From Hymenolepis diminuta (Eukaryota; Platyhelminthes; Cestoda; Cyclophyllidea; Hymenolepididae): a DNA stretch of 64,000 nt. A program made the translations under genes and the position numbers. Numbering within the stretch: the first letter of the stretch is position 1; each line of letters opens with the position of its first letter. The stretch covers positions 270,803 to 334,802 of the forward strand of contig CAADRB010000020.1 in assembly GCA_900708905.1 (NCBI GenBank), given 5' to 3'. A model generated the notes under the pieces. That model was not told the DNA's origin. It saw only the letters and a list, made by a program, of their open reading frames with translations, and made no database searches. Shown here one piece after another: positions 1 to 12,330 of this stretch.

Positions 1-338
1 CCTCTACCCCGGCCTACACGCGCACACCAACTTGCCTTCTCTCCCACCCTCACCTACATCACCTCTTACAAGCGTTATATCAGTTTTCATGTTTAATATC
101 TTATTTTAATTTCCGGCAATTCACCACAGATACCACCAATTAGGACTTGATTTTATATAAATTGGTCACTTAATATCCTGTAATCCTTTTTATGCCATTT
201 CAGTAGTATATTTACCCTGTCTTAGAAATATTTTAATCTCTTTTACTTAAATTATTATTAGTAGCGTACTAGTAGCCTTACCGATCTCTTTAAAACAGAA
301 ATTTATCACCGGATAATAAATGGCAATTTTGAACATAC
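1..338. other. Presumed intron sequence at the left edge
   Basis: It starts downstream of the donor (GTATGT) of the last visible BUB1 exon. The first 60 bases are C-rich and unlike the AT-rich rest. No kinase C-lobe exon was recognised. Confidence 0.5.
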
Positions 339-3300
339 CCTCCCCTCCAATTCTGCAAAATTCTCATCATCATCATCCAAAGCAGAGGTATCAATCATCG
401 GAAACTTGTCATTAATCCGAAAGTTGTCCGGTTTGATATCACCATGTATCATTCGAGCATGTCTATGGAGACCCTCAGCTATCCAGAGGAGTTCCAAGGT
501 CAAGTACAACGACACGAGTTCTTCTTCCTTTTGAGTTAGTGTCAGGGGTGCATTGGAGAAAGTGAGACTTCGACTACGACTCTTGGTGGATCGTGACTTT
601 GTCGACCTTCTCTTTGCTGTCGCAGTTAACTGGCTATTCAATTCGAGACCATAGTTGAGGAATTTGAGTAGACCCACAGAGAAATATGGCATTAGGATTG
701 AGGTGAAATGGCCAATACTGTGGGTTAGTGCCAGGGCTGGACATATTGACGATCGCTTGTTGGCAAATGAACGAGAATGGTTGTAAATATAAGATGTAAA
801 GAAATCAACTTTTTAGGTGTAGAGATACTAATTCTAAACAGGCAGCACATGAATACTTTAAGTCAATAAAATAGACTGACTTCCAAGCCACTTCTGTACT
901 GTCCAACCCTTGCAGATGACATGAATTATTCCAGCAGAGTCGATTCAAAACACAATTTTAGAGTTACCGCAATTTTCTAAAGTAATACTAGGACGTCTAA
1001 GTTCTGGCACTATAATCTACCTGCCCGGCAGACCCGGACTGCAACGATGAGAGGGGGCTTATCTAGACTAGATATATCACCAAATCCTACTATTTACATC
1101 CGATGCATTTGACATTAAACAGTAAATAAATAAAGCAAGAGTTATAGGTAGTTGTCACATGCAGCCAGGAAAAGAGACAATGCGACTCAGCACATTTGCT
1201 TTTTAACCTTTCTTTGTTCTATGGCGGCCTACCGTAACTATAAAACCCGAGCGAGTTAAAAATGAGCTAGCAATCCTTATGGACCAAAGTGAGACACACG
1301 CTTATAAGAAGAGTGGACCAATGGGAAAGCCGAACTGGGAGCTCGTGTGGTTATTGGCTGGATCAGGTTACATAGTCATCGGTCGCTATCGCTCCCGGTT
1401 GATTTGGGTTGACATGAGACAGATGACCGTCTAGCCTCAGTATTTGTAATCTTTATGCTGGTTTACTAGAACAAAGGTGATCCATCTCATTTCTCAAAAT
1501 ACATGACAGTTATGACAAGCTATAGCTTTACGCACCACATCAATTAGGATCTTTTTAGAATTAAACGCTGATGCAACACGTTTTCTAGCCTCTCGCATGT
1601 AGTAGAATTCCAAAGGAGAGTCGGGTGATTCCATTTTGACGACTCGCAAGATACCCTCACCAAAGGCAGACTTCCTTGTCAAATGTTGATGCTCTGGAAA
1701 ACATCCTTCCGTAACGACGTCCATTAAACCACCCACTGGGGGTGAGTTCTCATCAGTCATTGGTGGAAGTAGACGAGCCAAGTAGACAGTGCCGTATGTT
1801 CCAGAATCCAGACGCTGTTCGACGTGATAGTACTGGCTTCCTAAATGGAGCAGAAAAAAGCATTCAAGTAAGAACCTGCTAACGGCATTAGAAGGTCACC
1901 CGCCAACTGATAAGTTCTTTGTCTTCCTTCGACCTGTTGCATCCTCTCTTAAATATAGGACTCAGAGCACATAATAGACACCTCTCTACATCTGATCACT
2001 GTCTGTTGAAACTGGAGTAAAACAATTGCTCGAAAATACAGCTCCGCACTTATGCCTAATAGATAAATATCGGTTGCTTATAAACGAGTGGAGGACGACA
2101 AATTTTTCTAACTCCCTTATCGTACTTCATTATGCTCTCTTTATCACAACCCGTTTTTCCTTTCTCTTGCAATTCCCAATTTCTACTCCTTCCTCCATTT
2201 CTCCTTCAATCATTTCCAATTGTTTTATATGCATGTGGTCCTACTCAACTCTTGGTCTTTTAATTTGGGAAGAGCTTTTGCATCCCGTTAATCTAAAGGA
2301 CTTCGTCTCGCAAAGGGATTTCAAAGATTGACTCTGTTAGAATTTTAAAGTAGCTTTATTGACGGAATTAGCGCTATTTCATTGGCGAGCACGCCATCTC
2401 CTAAACGCAACCTACCACTTCATTTATATAACTCATTTGGCAAATGCCCTGTCTTCCCCCATAAGCCTAATGCACAATTTAAAATTCCTTGAAATAAATT
2501 TGACTCCAGCCACCAACGACACCACTTACCCTGGCAGTAATGGGTGATCGTTGCTATTTCTTTAACTTAATATCACCTATAATCACCGTCGTCCTGAAAA
2601 ACTAGCTCTCCTTATTAACGAGGAAAACTCTCCAAATTTGTATATCTATTTCAAGGTATCCTGCTATTGAGCAATTTTTTACTCGCATTCAGTCCTCTTT
2701 ATTTTGAGCACTCGGTGATTCGTGATTAGGCGATCTTAATGTGAGTCTTAGCTAATTCAAAACTTTAAGAACTGTTGACTCCTTCGTTAGCCGACCAGAA
2801 TTATAAATTAAGAGACTGCCACTTACCGAACTGAAAAGTAGTCTTGGGTGGAGATACAGATTCCACCGGAAAGTAATTAGACCATGTGTGCATTCGCGGG
2901 GCAACTTTAATCCAAAATGCACTTGCAAATTGAGAGCACCAGGGGTCTACAGTTGCCTCCTCCACCTTTTCATCCACCTTAAGCATAGGGCCAAGCAATT
3001 GACGCATCTTAAGAAATCAACAACAGCAAATTCGTAAAGCAGAGTGAGATTCTCACCTTAGAAGATATCAATGAAGGATAAAGATAAGTTGAGCTATAGT
3101 CCCTCCCAACTGTACGAACTCAGTTATCATAAAATACGATTGAGATAGTGTCGGTACCAGAACATTTATTTATTATTTAAGGTGAAAGAAAGGTTTATCG
3201 AGAACTTCATAGGGCCAATCCTTTATTACGGCCTTTTCACAATAGCACTAAGGGAGTCTGATAACACTTCAAGATTGCTGATTATAAGATTACGCTCTCG

Positions 3301-6300
3301 CAGTTTCAGGACATGTAAAGATCAACGGATTGCTAAGTGAAATCCCGCGACCAAGCTTCAATGAAGAAGACTTCGCCATTGCGCTATTATGCTAAATCTC
3401 TCTAGTTTTATCACCTTCAAACTTCTTTTGAGTCTTCGGATACCAGAATAAGCTAGAAAGATTACACAGAATTACTATTCCCCTAAAACAATTCCTAAGA
3501 CCATTTAGGAAAACGCTCCCCAGCGCCACATCATGGATACTCCTCGCTGAGAAACACGATTTCAGTAACTCCACTTTGTCTAACCGATCTTAACAAGTGC
3601 GGCTAGCCATTCCTTTCACTGAATTTGCACCGATTGGCATCGAATCCATGATCTCTGATTCCACAGACGAGCACATAAGCTATTGTCTTGTATTAGTACC
3701 AGTTTCCCTAGTATTTATTCATTTACGCTCTCATATATCTGACCTACTACTTGGTTTACTTCTCTGACATACCAACTGCGTTATCTAAGTCTTCTTTTTA
3801 TCTTGTTTAGCGGCGAATATCGAAGCAACAAGAGCAAGGGCAATGGCCTAGCAAGATTTCACTATCCTATGCTAGTTTTCCCATATTTAAATTGCAATAA
3901 TATATATATATATATTCATGTGTGCTGTAACCTGTCCAGGAGAAAAGAACTGAGTAGCTGCAAGAGATTCCTCGAGCTTATTTGTCCCTACATTCTCATT
4001 ACTACCAATGAGAATCGACTGTTCTAAGAGGTAATTTGACACGTCAATTAGATGGCGATCATTTCGTCTCAAACGGGAAGCGGGTCTGAATTCGCCATCG
4101 CCGCCGTCTTCCTCCTCCTTCTCCATTTCTTCCCCTTCCGGGATAGTCTCAATTCGATTACTGGACTGGATGGCTGGAGAATGGCACTGGTCGGGACTGA
4201 CTGATGGTGATTTACAATCTTCGAATTCTTCTCCCTCAGAATCAGAAACTAGAGGAGGTTTCTCAAAGTAGAGAGTCCTTCTATAAGAGATATTCAGTAG
4301 TTAGCTTCAAAAAATAGGGAAAATTCAACGGTACAACTAAGCCATAAATAATAAAACAGTCGTCAGGTGAGCTGGCTTCATCATCTACTACTACTAGCAT
4401 CAATGTCTGCCGAAATAAGCGCTTCGTTGAAAAGTAGAGTATGCTATTACACATGCAACAATTTGCAGTACATAAAATATCGCTGGGGAAAAAACTGACT
4501 TCCCATAACTGCTATTCACAATCTATCAAAACGCCTTGTCATGTTCCTGCTAGGGCCTTGAAAAATATTATATGAACATACTCCTCAAAAGTACATTGAG
4601 AAACCATAACTTAAACGTCTACTGACGTCACTCACATCCATTGACATGTCGACTCATTTTCTTCCCAATTGTCATGCCTAAGGAAGTAATTGCATATCTT
4701 GATCATGCATTAATCGCTGATGAGGTTGTGCTCATTGGCCGGCGTGTTCTCAGCCATTCATTTCCATTATATCATTGTGGACTCTTCCTCACAACGGTCA
4801 TGTCTATCATCATTTAGTCTCGTCTTCTTTCTAGCATCAAAAAGTCCAAACAGATCAACGGACTAACTGCGGCCACATGTCTAACGGCCGCTTTCGCAGG
4901 ACCAATTATGGATTCTGGATATGTTGTGCGTCTAGCAAAGTTTAGATTATTTAAAGGTATGAAGATATTATCTTAAAAATCCACAGTTTTGATCTCCAAA
5001 GGACTAATTTAAAATAATCATCGTAAATTCAAAGAGGAAATGTCTGCATAAACTGGAAAATTCTCAAAATCAGTCACATAACACTATCACTCCAAATTAA
5101 GGCGTTGAATCTGAGAAAGGTTAAAATTTTTCAAGCCTACGAATACGTTAGCATGAAAATTATACGGGTATTATTTTAAACTGATTTTATCTTGCAGTTA
5201 TTTTAAACACTGCAATATATCTCTATATTGATAGAAGGCAATGCTGAATGTTGAACTGTTATAACACAAAATAACAAAACGTACCAAATTCATACCTGCG
5301 TTTAAAGGATTCTTCACTGCAATAGAAAACAAACTGCAAACACAAGTTAAAAGTCTGAACTTATTTTTCATTTTGAAAATAGTAAAATGACAGGAAGCTT
5401 TAGGAGACAGGATACTCAATAAATTCAATGAAATCTCAACTTTAATTTAATCTAACAATCTCAAACACTTAGTCTTATAAACATGAGTGGTTTTGCGTGT
5501 GGTTTTCACGCATCGCACAAATTAGAACTTATTTGTAAAATATGTAATTACAGGAGCGTAAACGAACACAAATATCCGTTTATTTGAAAATTCGTATACA
5601 GTGCAATTAAACACTATATGGTGCAGCATTTTATCGAACACATGAACTGAGCCATACCTATACTCATTTTTCAGAACTATTATTCGCTCATCAGACGAAA
5701 AAAGGAAGTAAAATAGTCAAATCGACTTAGCCAACCGTAATTTGGCCCCGTTTCCGGTCGCGCTACGCTGCCGTTGGTTCCTTATCTTCCCAATTTCCAA
5801 TCCTTCATCCCACTACTCCCTGTTCTCTCATTTCTTGCGTGACCAATATAAGGATGGTTAAACCTAACATTGGTCTTCTGATTTGGAAATATTAGTTGTA
5901 TCCAACTTTAAGAAGAAGAAGATCTTTAAGAAGATTAAGAGCCTTGTAAAAACTCCTAAAGTAATTCTACTGACGGGATTTAGTGATAATTTTAATAGTT
6001 TCAACTCCAAACACAAACTAAAAGCAAGCTTCCAATCTAAAAAGTCCTTAAAGACAATCAAAGGGATATCAAATACCTCCCGAAAATAAAAAAAATCTTC
6101 ACCTGATTATTCCAATCTCCCTTTAATCTTCCTTTTTTAAATGCAATGCTGGTAGTTACATGATACCCAACCTGTATCGGATTAAATTTTTAAAGCAATG
6201 ATCTTAGCGATAAGCAACAAAAAGCTGTTAAAATAGCCAATTGGGAACACAGAAAAAAAGTTACATTGTCGTAATCAAAATTTTAAACTTAGTGAAAGTT

Positions 6301-6931
6301 ATCAGTAATTAATAACAAGCAAAACATGTTAGAAAGAACTCACCTTCGAGGAATAGGTATTACGGAAGGATTTGATTCTTCACCGTTGGGACGTAATAAT
6401 TTCACCTTTAACAGAGAATCATTTCATCAAGGGATCATCTCATTTGCAGTATAAAATTATGGGGAAAAGCGTACTTCCTGTTGAAGATTTGATACTTCTC
6501 TACGATAAACTTCACAAATTATATACAACTCCGCTGAAATAAAGGGATCTCCACAAGCAAATTCCAGATTTTCTTCATTATCTTGATAAAAACAAATTTA
6601 TATATCTATAATAAACATTAAAAGTGCACTGTATGCCAAATATATTGTTAATTCACTCACTTTTAATCATGAGATTCTTAGCATAGCGCCTCATAACAAA
6701 GGCCTCAAGAGGAAGTTCTATTACACTGGTATTAAGATGCTTTATCAGAGGAACTGTTTCTCGAATATTAAAACGTGCTTTTGCCATGACTTGCTCAAAA
6801 CACAGTTCAATGACCCCATCACATAATAACTGAAATAGGCGTAATACAGTGAGACCGGTAATAATAAAATTTCTTGTTAGAGTGTAAAATACCTTTGCAT
6901 TAAACCCGAAAACCTCACTTTCACCATCCAT
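339..6931 (-). CDS. BUB1: BUB1/BUBR1-family spindle-checkpoint kinase (partial, C-terminal end off the left edge)
   Basis: Mitotic checkpoint Ser/Thr kinase acting at kinetochores. Exons from 5' to 3': 6931-6893, 6829-6661, 6581-6475, 6405-6344, 4280-about 3992, 3007-2827, 1840-1532, 736-339. With these the phases close and give 518 codons before the window ends. The second exon has an ELCFEQVMAKAR motif like the conserved ELSFEE segment of BUB1/BUBR1. Residues about 126-222 are acidic and Ser-rich. The 3007 exon carries DPWCSQ and PKTTFQFG, which match the stretch just before the kinase domain. The kinase shows a glycine loop (DSGTYGTVY, about 294-302), the ATP lysine in RVVKME (about 351) and the catalytic loop HGDIKPDN (483-490). 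The DFG segment and C-lobe lie outside the window. Odd points: no TPR domain is recognised upstream, and a basic Ser/Arg insert lies after the hinge. The donor ending the 4280 exon is uncertain (3992, or the GTTACA site further 3'). BUB1 is favoured over BUBR1 by the intact catalytic loop. The family call is firm. Confidence 0.86.
1255..1470 (-). repeat. Dispersed repeat family A, copy 1
   Basis: Reverse-complement copy inside a BUB1 intron. Read on the minus strand it has CATAAAGATTACAAAT, ACCGATGACTATGTAACCTG, GAGCTCCCAGTTCGG and CTTTCCCATTGGTCCACTC, words shared with the copies near 24.6 and 26.2 kb. It has no open frame. Confidence 0.7.
2150..2300 (+). repeat. Dispersed repeat family C, copy 1
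   Basis: A long pyrimidine-rich tract is followed by CTCAACTCTTGGTCTTTTAA and TTTGGGAAGAGC. The last part has inverted ends (CTCTT/AAGAG) that could fold into a short hairpin. It lies in a BUB1 intron. Related stretches occur near 5.8, 15.3 and 27.5 kb. Confidence 0.5.
3900..3915. repeat. AT dinucleotide microsatellite
   Basis: A run of about eight AT units in a BUB1 intron. It overlaps the 3' extension of the open frame of the 4280 exon and argues that the true exon ends before it. Confidence 0.9.
5750..5890 (+). repeat. Dispersed repeat family C, copy 2
   Basis: Pyrimidine-rich, with CTTCCCAATTTCCAATCCTT, and ends with CATTGGTCTTCTGATTTGGA, matching the end of copies 1 and 3. It lies within the fourth BUB1 intron. 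Confidence 0.45.
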
Positions 6932-9795
6932 TTATTCAAAATTATCTAAAATCAAATTAAACTGACTGATTAACTTTCAGAATGCAATATATTGCAAAAT
7001 CAATTTAAAGAATTTCAGAAAAAATATATAACGAAATTTATTAAGATATGAAATAAGAAATAAAAATTTTCAAAAATATTAAAATCGCCCTAACCGACGA
7101 AATTGTGCACATCAATGGCCCCTCTTTGGCATCAAGTACTTAATCCGATGCACACAAACAAACATCTGGACAATTTGTTTATTTCTTATTAAATTATGCC
7201 TATTTTAGCAGTTTAATATAGATGTTGTGTTATCAAAGCTTTTATTCAGATGTACTGAAGGGCAGAAATAATGATATAAATACATTTGCACATACTTGTC
7301 GTTGTGTATTATTAAAATTCTCACTTCGACTCCATGTCCTTATATTTTTTCCAGTATGGATCTTTTCGAATTGCAAATAAAAATTTCTATCTTAAAGTGA
7401 TATGAAAATCTGAAATTTTTCAGCTCTATACTCTCATTATTGTTAAAACGCCAAGTGTACGATTGCTTAGCGTCTAACTTGACATTCCATGTTTATTTCA
7501 CTATTGAATACATAAATTTAATAAGTCTGCGTATCATTGAATACCATGAAGTCAGAACGTAAAAATGCGAGTCTCAAGAATCGCAATTAGTTTTATTAAT
7601 TTGCCATATTTCACTCTACTGAATTAAACTGTCATATGACATTTATTTAAGGCATTTTCATTGTTATTTAAAAATAAATACTACTTGACACTAGTAGAAT
7701 AAACTGCTGCTCAAACAGTAGTGAATTCTATTAGCTTAAAATCACTTAAGGATGGATACACCGCGACTGAAAAGTTGAAATAAGCTATTTAATGATTCCT
7801 CTTATTATTCACTGCTCTTAAGCTTCCTTATGACCCCAATACATTCAAGACTGCTCTTTGAAATGAAAAACTAGACGCAGGACGGAAACGTTCATGTGAA
7901 TGTGACCTTCAAAATGAAGCAGTCAAACTCAGAGCCGAAAAATAAACCAAACCGAAATATGTGAATAGCAAAATGTTTTGATAAAATACTACTTTCCTGC
8001 ATCTCAGCTAGAGCATAACAACTATGCTTGCGAGTAATAAATAGATTTTTAAAAAAAGAATTGGAAAACCAAGTTAAATTGAATGAAATCAAGAGAAGAT
8101 CATAATGTTTGTTGAAAGCACTCAGGCATCTCATAATAAGCAAGCGTGATAGTGTGGACCTATTAGAAATGTTATCTATTCTTGATATTTTGATGCAGTT
8201 TCAGTCGATGTTGGGAGTGATCTCCTTTAGGATTTCATCCGCTTTGCCCTAGCCTAAGCAAGTAGAAAGCTTTACACATTTTACCGTTCACTGAAAGCGC
8301 AGTTAAATAAGTTATGAGATAACTATAACGTGCCTTCTTATCTGTCGTGGGTTATTAGCTTCTGTGTTAAGTTGCTATATTATCGAGATTTCTAGATTGT
8401 TGGCTCTGCGAGATTACTACCAGAACTCCTAGTTGGTTACGTTATAGCAGGATGCTGTCAGGATAAAGTGACAAACGGGATAAGATGAGTTGGTGACTAA
8501 ATGAAACAAATGATTTTAATACTTGCATAAGCCACGAGGAATTATCAAATTTCGGGCGTCGGCCTGTAGAGCAGTGCTGGATTTAATTAACTGAAAAATT
8601 TACTTGCAAAAATTGCTGCAAAGAGAGAGCTATTTCAAGTCACCAAGGAGCTTCAAATTTAACAAAATGCAGGAGTGCAAACCACCATTTATTAGAATAT
8701 TTATCTTTCGTGGAATTCATACTTCACTTTCGATTGATGTTAGTGGCTAACTTTAACAAGAAGCCAAAGCAGGAAAACTGTCAGCTCATTTTCTTCAGTC
8801 TGTGCTCACTAATAAACCAAGGTTTTGCAAAATGAAACTTTTCTAAACCACTGCACTCCTGGGAAGTCTAGTCTCTGTCATTATGGTCTATCTACCAATA
8901 GTTATTTGTATATCCGACCACAATTGACTCAGATTTGGAGAGAAAGAAAAACCAAAATACAATTGCTCCAGAAAACTTTATTAACCAAACAAGAACTATA
9001 TGCATATATTTATAAGTCATCTTCATAGTTTTGATGTTTGGAGATCAAAGCAAGGCCGAATTAATAACGGGGGTAGCATGCTCCCACATATTGATAGGGC
9101 CAATGGACGACAACCCGAGAGATTTGACAATCTCGAGACGAAACATCAGTTCCGAAGCTTGGAATTTTGTTTTGTCAGCTTCAAGTTACCATCTACTCCC
9201 AATGTCTACTCAGCAACTTCAATTAATCAGTTGCATATTAGATGTGATTATTACTCGCAGATTATGAAGGTCACATTTTGTTGCAATCTGTCAGCTTTGT
9301 TACACCGATAATATCGAACAAAAGAATATACCTTTATGTATTTATGTAAAATGGAAATAAAGTCTAATAAAGGAAATTAGATATATAGCAGCATATAAAA
9401 AATCTGTATAGCGTAAGTTTAACAATTAAACACCCATTTTGGCATAAATTATAAATTCCCCTCTGTAACAAAAAAATTATTTTAATTGTACAATGGTACA
9501 TCTTTAACGTAGAAATTTATCAATCCGTGTTAAAATTAAAAACTGTATAAACTGAAACTAGTAATGTGAGATAACGCAAATGAAATAGCTAAGCCATCGT
9601 GAATGAGGCCAGTGAAAGATCGCTAGTTAAAAACCTGCCCCCGGGCTCTTGCCAATTGTGTGGTAAAATGAAGTGATTGCATTCAGCTCAGGAAGTGGTT
9701 TTGATCAAACGAACTAAAAGCATAACTTTAGTTATTACGAGAATAATAATCGATAATTTTGCTTGACCTTAAGTCAAGGTATTATACGATATACG

Positions 9796-10071
9796 TCAAA
9801 GTATACGATACAGTGTATCGTATAGATAGAACCAATGGCGGCAACCAAAGAACAGCCAATCATAAGGACACCAACAGACGAAGGTGAAAAAGACTTGCTT
9901 GCAAGTCGTCACCAGAGTTCTACCTAGGTTCTCGGCCTCAGTGTCAGTGATTATCGTTACGTGCCTATTCCTACCCCGTACCTTTTCCTCTTTCGTATAC
10001 ATGTCATCGATGAAAAGGCGTGACTTTACCGCAATGAACTCTTCTACAAATCCAGACGTCCTATAGTACAT
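9796..10071 (-). other. Unassigned open frame, possible exon
   Basis: The minus strand is open for 91 codons. The middle (SGFVEEFIAVKSRLF, then DMYTKEEKVRGRNRHV) is charged and looks protein-like, while its end is low-quality and overlaps the inverted repeat at 9802-9824. No family is recognised and no partner exon was found. It could be an isolated exon, a retroelement remnant or chance. Confidence 0.2.
9802..9824. repeat. Perfect 10-bp inverted repeat with a 3-nt spacer
   Basis: TATACGATAC and GTATCGTATA flank AGT. A partial extra copy (ATTATACGATATACG) lies at 9781-9795. No gene end or element boundary was recognised here, so the role is unknown. Confidence 0.5.
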
Positions 10072-12114
10072 AAATTTTCCAATTTAACTCAACTGCAACA
10101 ATTTAAGACGATCGATGACAACCCTTCTCAAAGTAGAAGGGAACAAAGTGAACAAAAGTTTCTTAATCGCAATAGGAACAACATAACTTGAAAATTCAAC
10201 TAAAATACAATATTTACACGAATTTTACAATGCCCAGTAACAACCGGAAAGATGCCACTTCAAAGCTAAGTAGATGACAAAAGAGAATAAAATGTCTCAA
10301 TCATCTTAGCAAGAAATGTGAAGCAAGTTCAAGGAAGAAGGCTACAGACGAAGTAGAGAGCGGAAAAGCGGAAGATAACTGTCATAAAAAGACAAAAATG
10401 ATGCTTTTGTTGGTTGCTTGACATTTTGTGCAAATTTCAAATCTTAATGTTATCATAAATATACTTACTGGTTTTAAAAATAGATGTTATATTTGTTGCC
10501 ATTTTCCATCTTGATACACGTGGGTGATGGGGTATCGCTTTATTACATGGCAGTAAAACTGAGTGTATTATTAAAGGTGGTGCATTTATAAGTTCCCTTC
10601 AAATGCAGAGAAAGTTAGAAGTTATTGTTACTATTTTTAAGTATTTAGAACTCTGTGCTGAGTGATCTTGCATAAACGAATATATTTTAACTGAGTTTTG
10701 TTATTAAAGTTTGAAAGTAATAATCAGTGTTATGTTTTAACAATCGTATGTTTCTGTTATATGTGATGGATCCGATAAGGGGCATACAGCGATATTAGTA
10801 AATCAATTCGCTTTTTCAATTTCTCGCATATGCATCTTTAGCTTTTGATTGTTTGATCTGATTTACTTCCGTAAATTTTTGCAAATCTTTCTTATTTAGT
10901 CATTATTGATTACCACTTACTACCGCTTATATGGATGTAATGTTCTGCGTGACTTCTTGGCTTCTTTAAGACATTACTAAACCTTCATTCGTACAGAGAC
11001 AGTCCTCTGACTTATTACCGACGTATTATTAAGGTATTAATCGAAGCAAGCGGTGTCACATACCCTCAGGGAGATTTAACTTGGGAGAAAGCATACTTAA
11101 GCATATGTCTTGACCTAAATAAGTAGCTCGTATCGCCAAAATCTTCTTGATTTTATACTAAACTGAATCCAATGATTGGTACTAGCAATGGTGACTTAGG
11201 CAAAACGAATTCAAGTAGTTTCATTATAAATAAAGAACCTTACTTAACTGTTACTTCCCAATTTAAGCAAAACTACGATGAATAAAAATGTATCCTCTGT
11301 ATCCATATTATTTGAAAGTACAGAGGTAGTGGGATAACATATTTCAATCTGAGCATGAAAGTTATTGTGAAATATTGTATCACATATTTATTTATTTCAG
11401 CCAAGTATATCCGCAAGATTAAAAAGAATTGGATGGCATACAAATGGCTTTCAGATGACAATAAAAATATTAGCTAAGCCTATAGTAGTAAAAAATGTAT
11501 TATGTTTTATTAATAAAACGGCTCACTAGAATATTACGCCGGACTCTATCAATGAACGCGGAAAATGAAATAACATATAAGATTGTAGTTTGTCAATATA
11601 TGCGCTCTAAAGTATACGAAACTAGTATGTTATAGAAAATGTTTAGCCGATTTTATTCTTTTTGATGCATTATATATTTTAAATACAAGGTACGTAAATT
11701 CTGTTTAAGAGAGGATTATTCCAAAACCTGGCTTTTGTAACGTAACGAGTAAAGTCATTGCATATATTACAGCATTAATTCATCGGTCAATTTTTATCGC
11801 TTATACCGTAAAATGGCAAGTTGAAGTTGGTTTGCTTCTTGATAATAGGCCCATTTATTAAAGAAACATATCAAGGAAAGAATTGATCAAAATTATTTGT
11901 AACCCTAGGCCTCCGAAATTTCATGATTTTTCATACATTTGATGTCCATATTCTTTAATTTAATTTCTTTTTCCGTCTCTGACTTAAACTGTTTCATTAT
12001 GAAGGTCACATTTTTAGAAAAACTATCTAGCTGAAACCATTTCTCTTAATGTTGTATTTCACAATTATTAAGTACAAAATATTAAGATTCTTCTTTAAAG
12101 TTCATGACCTCAAA

Positions 12115-12330
12115 ATATGGTCTATAAGACGAATGAAATATGAAATATGGACCAAGAGGCATAAAGATTACAAATGGTGAGGCGGCCATTTTCTCTAATG
12201 TCGCCTAGATCAACCATGATCTATAGCATACGGTTTAGTCAATGACAACATTGAGTTCACAATTCACTTTGCGAGCCTACCAACAGGCTCGTGGCTTATA
12301 ACCGATTCACTGAAGTTGGTTAGAGTACAT
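12115..12330 (+). repeat. Dispersed repeat family A, copy 2
   Basis: Contains GGACCAAGAGGCATAAAGAT followed by ACAAATGGTGAGGCGGCCAT, as in the 24.6 kb copy. Its middle part has diverged, and it ends near CTCGTGGCTTATAA, similar to the end of the other copies. Confidence 0.6.

Larger units (their letters stand above)
6932..12114. other. Intergenic stretch upstream of the BUB1 gene model
   Basis: AT-rich. It holds the inverted repeat at 9802-9824 and two unassigned open frames (9031-9267 plus, 9796-10071 minus). No TPR-type sequence that could complete the BUB1 N-terminus was recognised, and no tRNA or conserved gene was seen. Confidence 0.6.

Noticed and set aside
3392..3574. Minus-strand open frame between BUB1 exons
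   Set aside because: No resemblance to BUB1, and the flanking exons already join in phase without it.
4717..4733. CTGATGA motif, considered as a hammerhead ribozyme core as found in some schistosome SINEs
   Set aside because: The required downstream GAAA and cleavage triplet in a three-stem arrangement are absent. The motif on the other strand near 5671 fails for the same reason.
9031..9267. Plus-strand open frame of 78 codons
   Set aside because: Reads somewhat like protein but matches nothing known. It overlaps another open frame and has no splice or start context.
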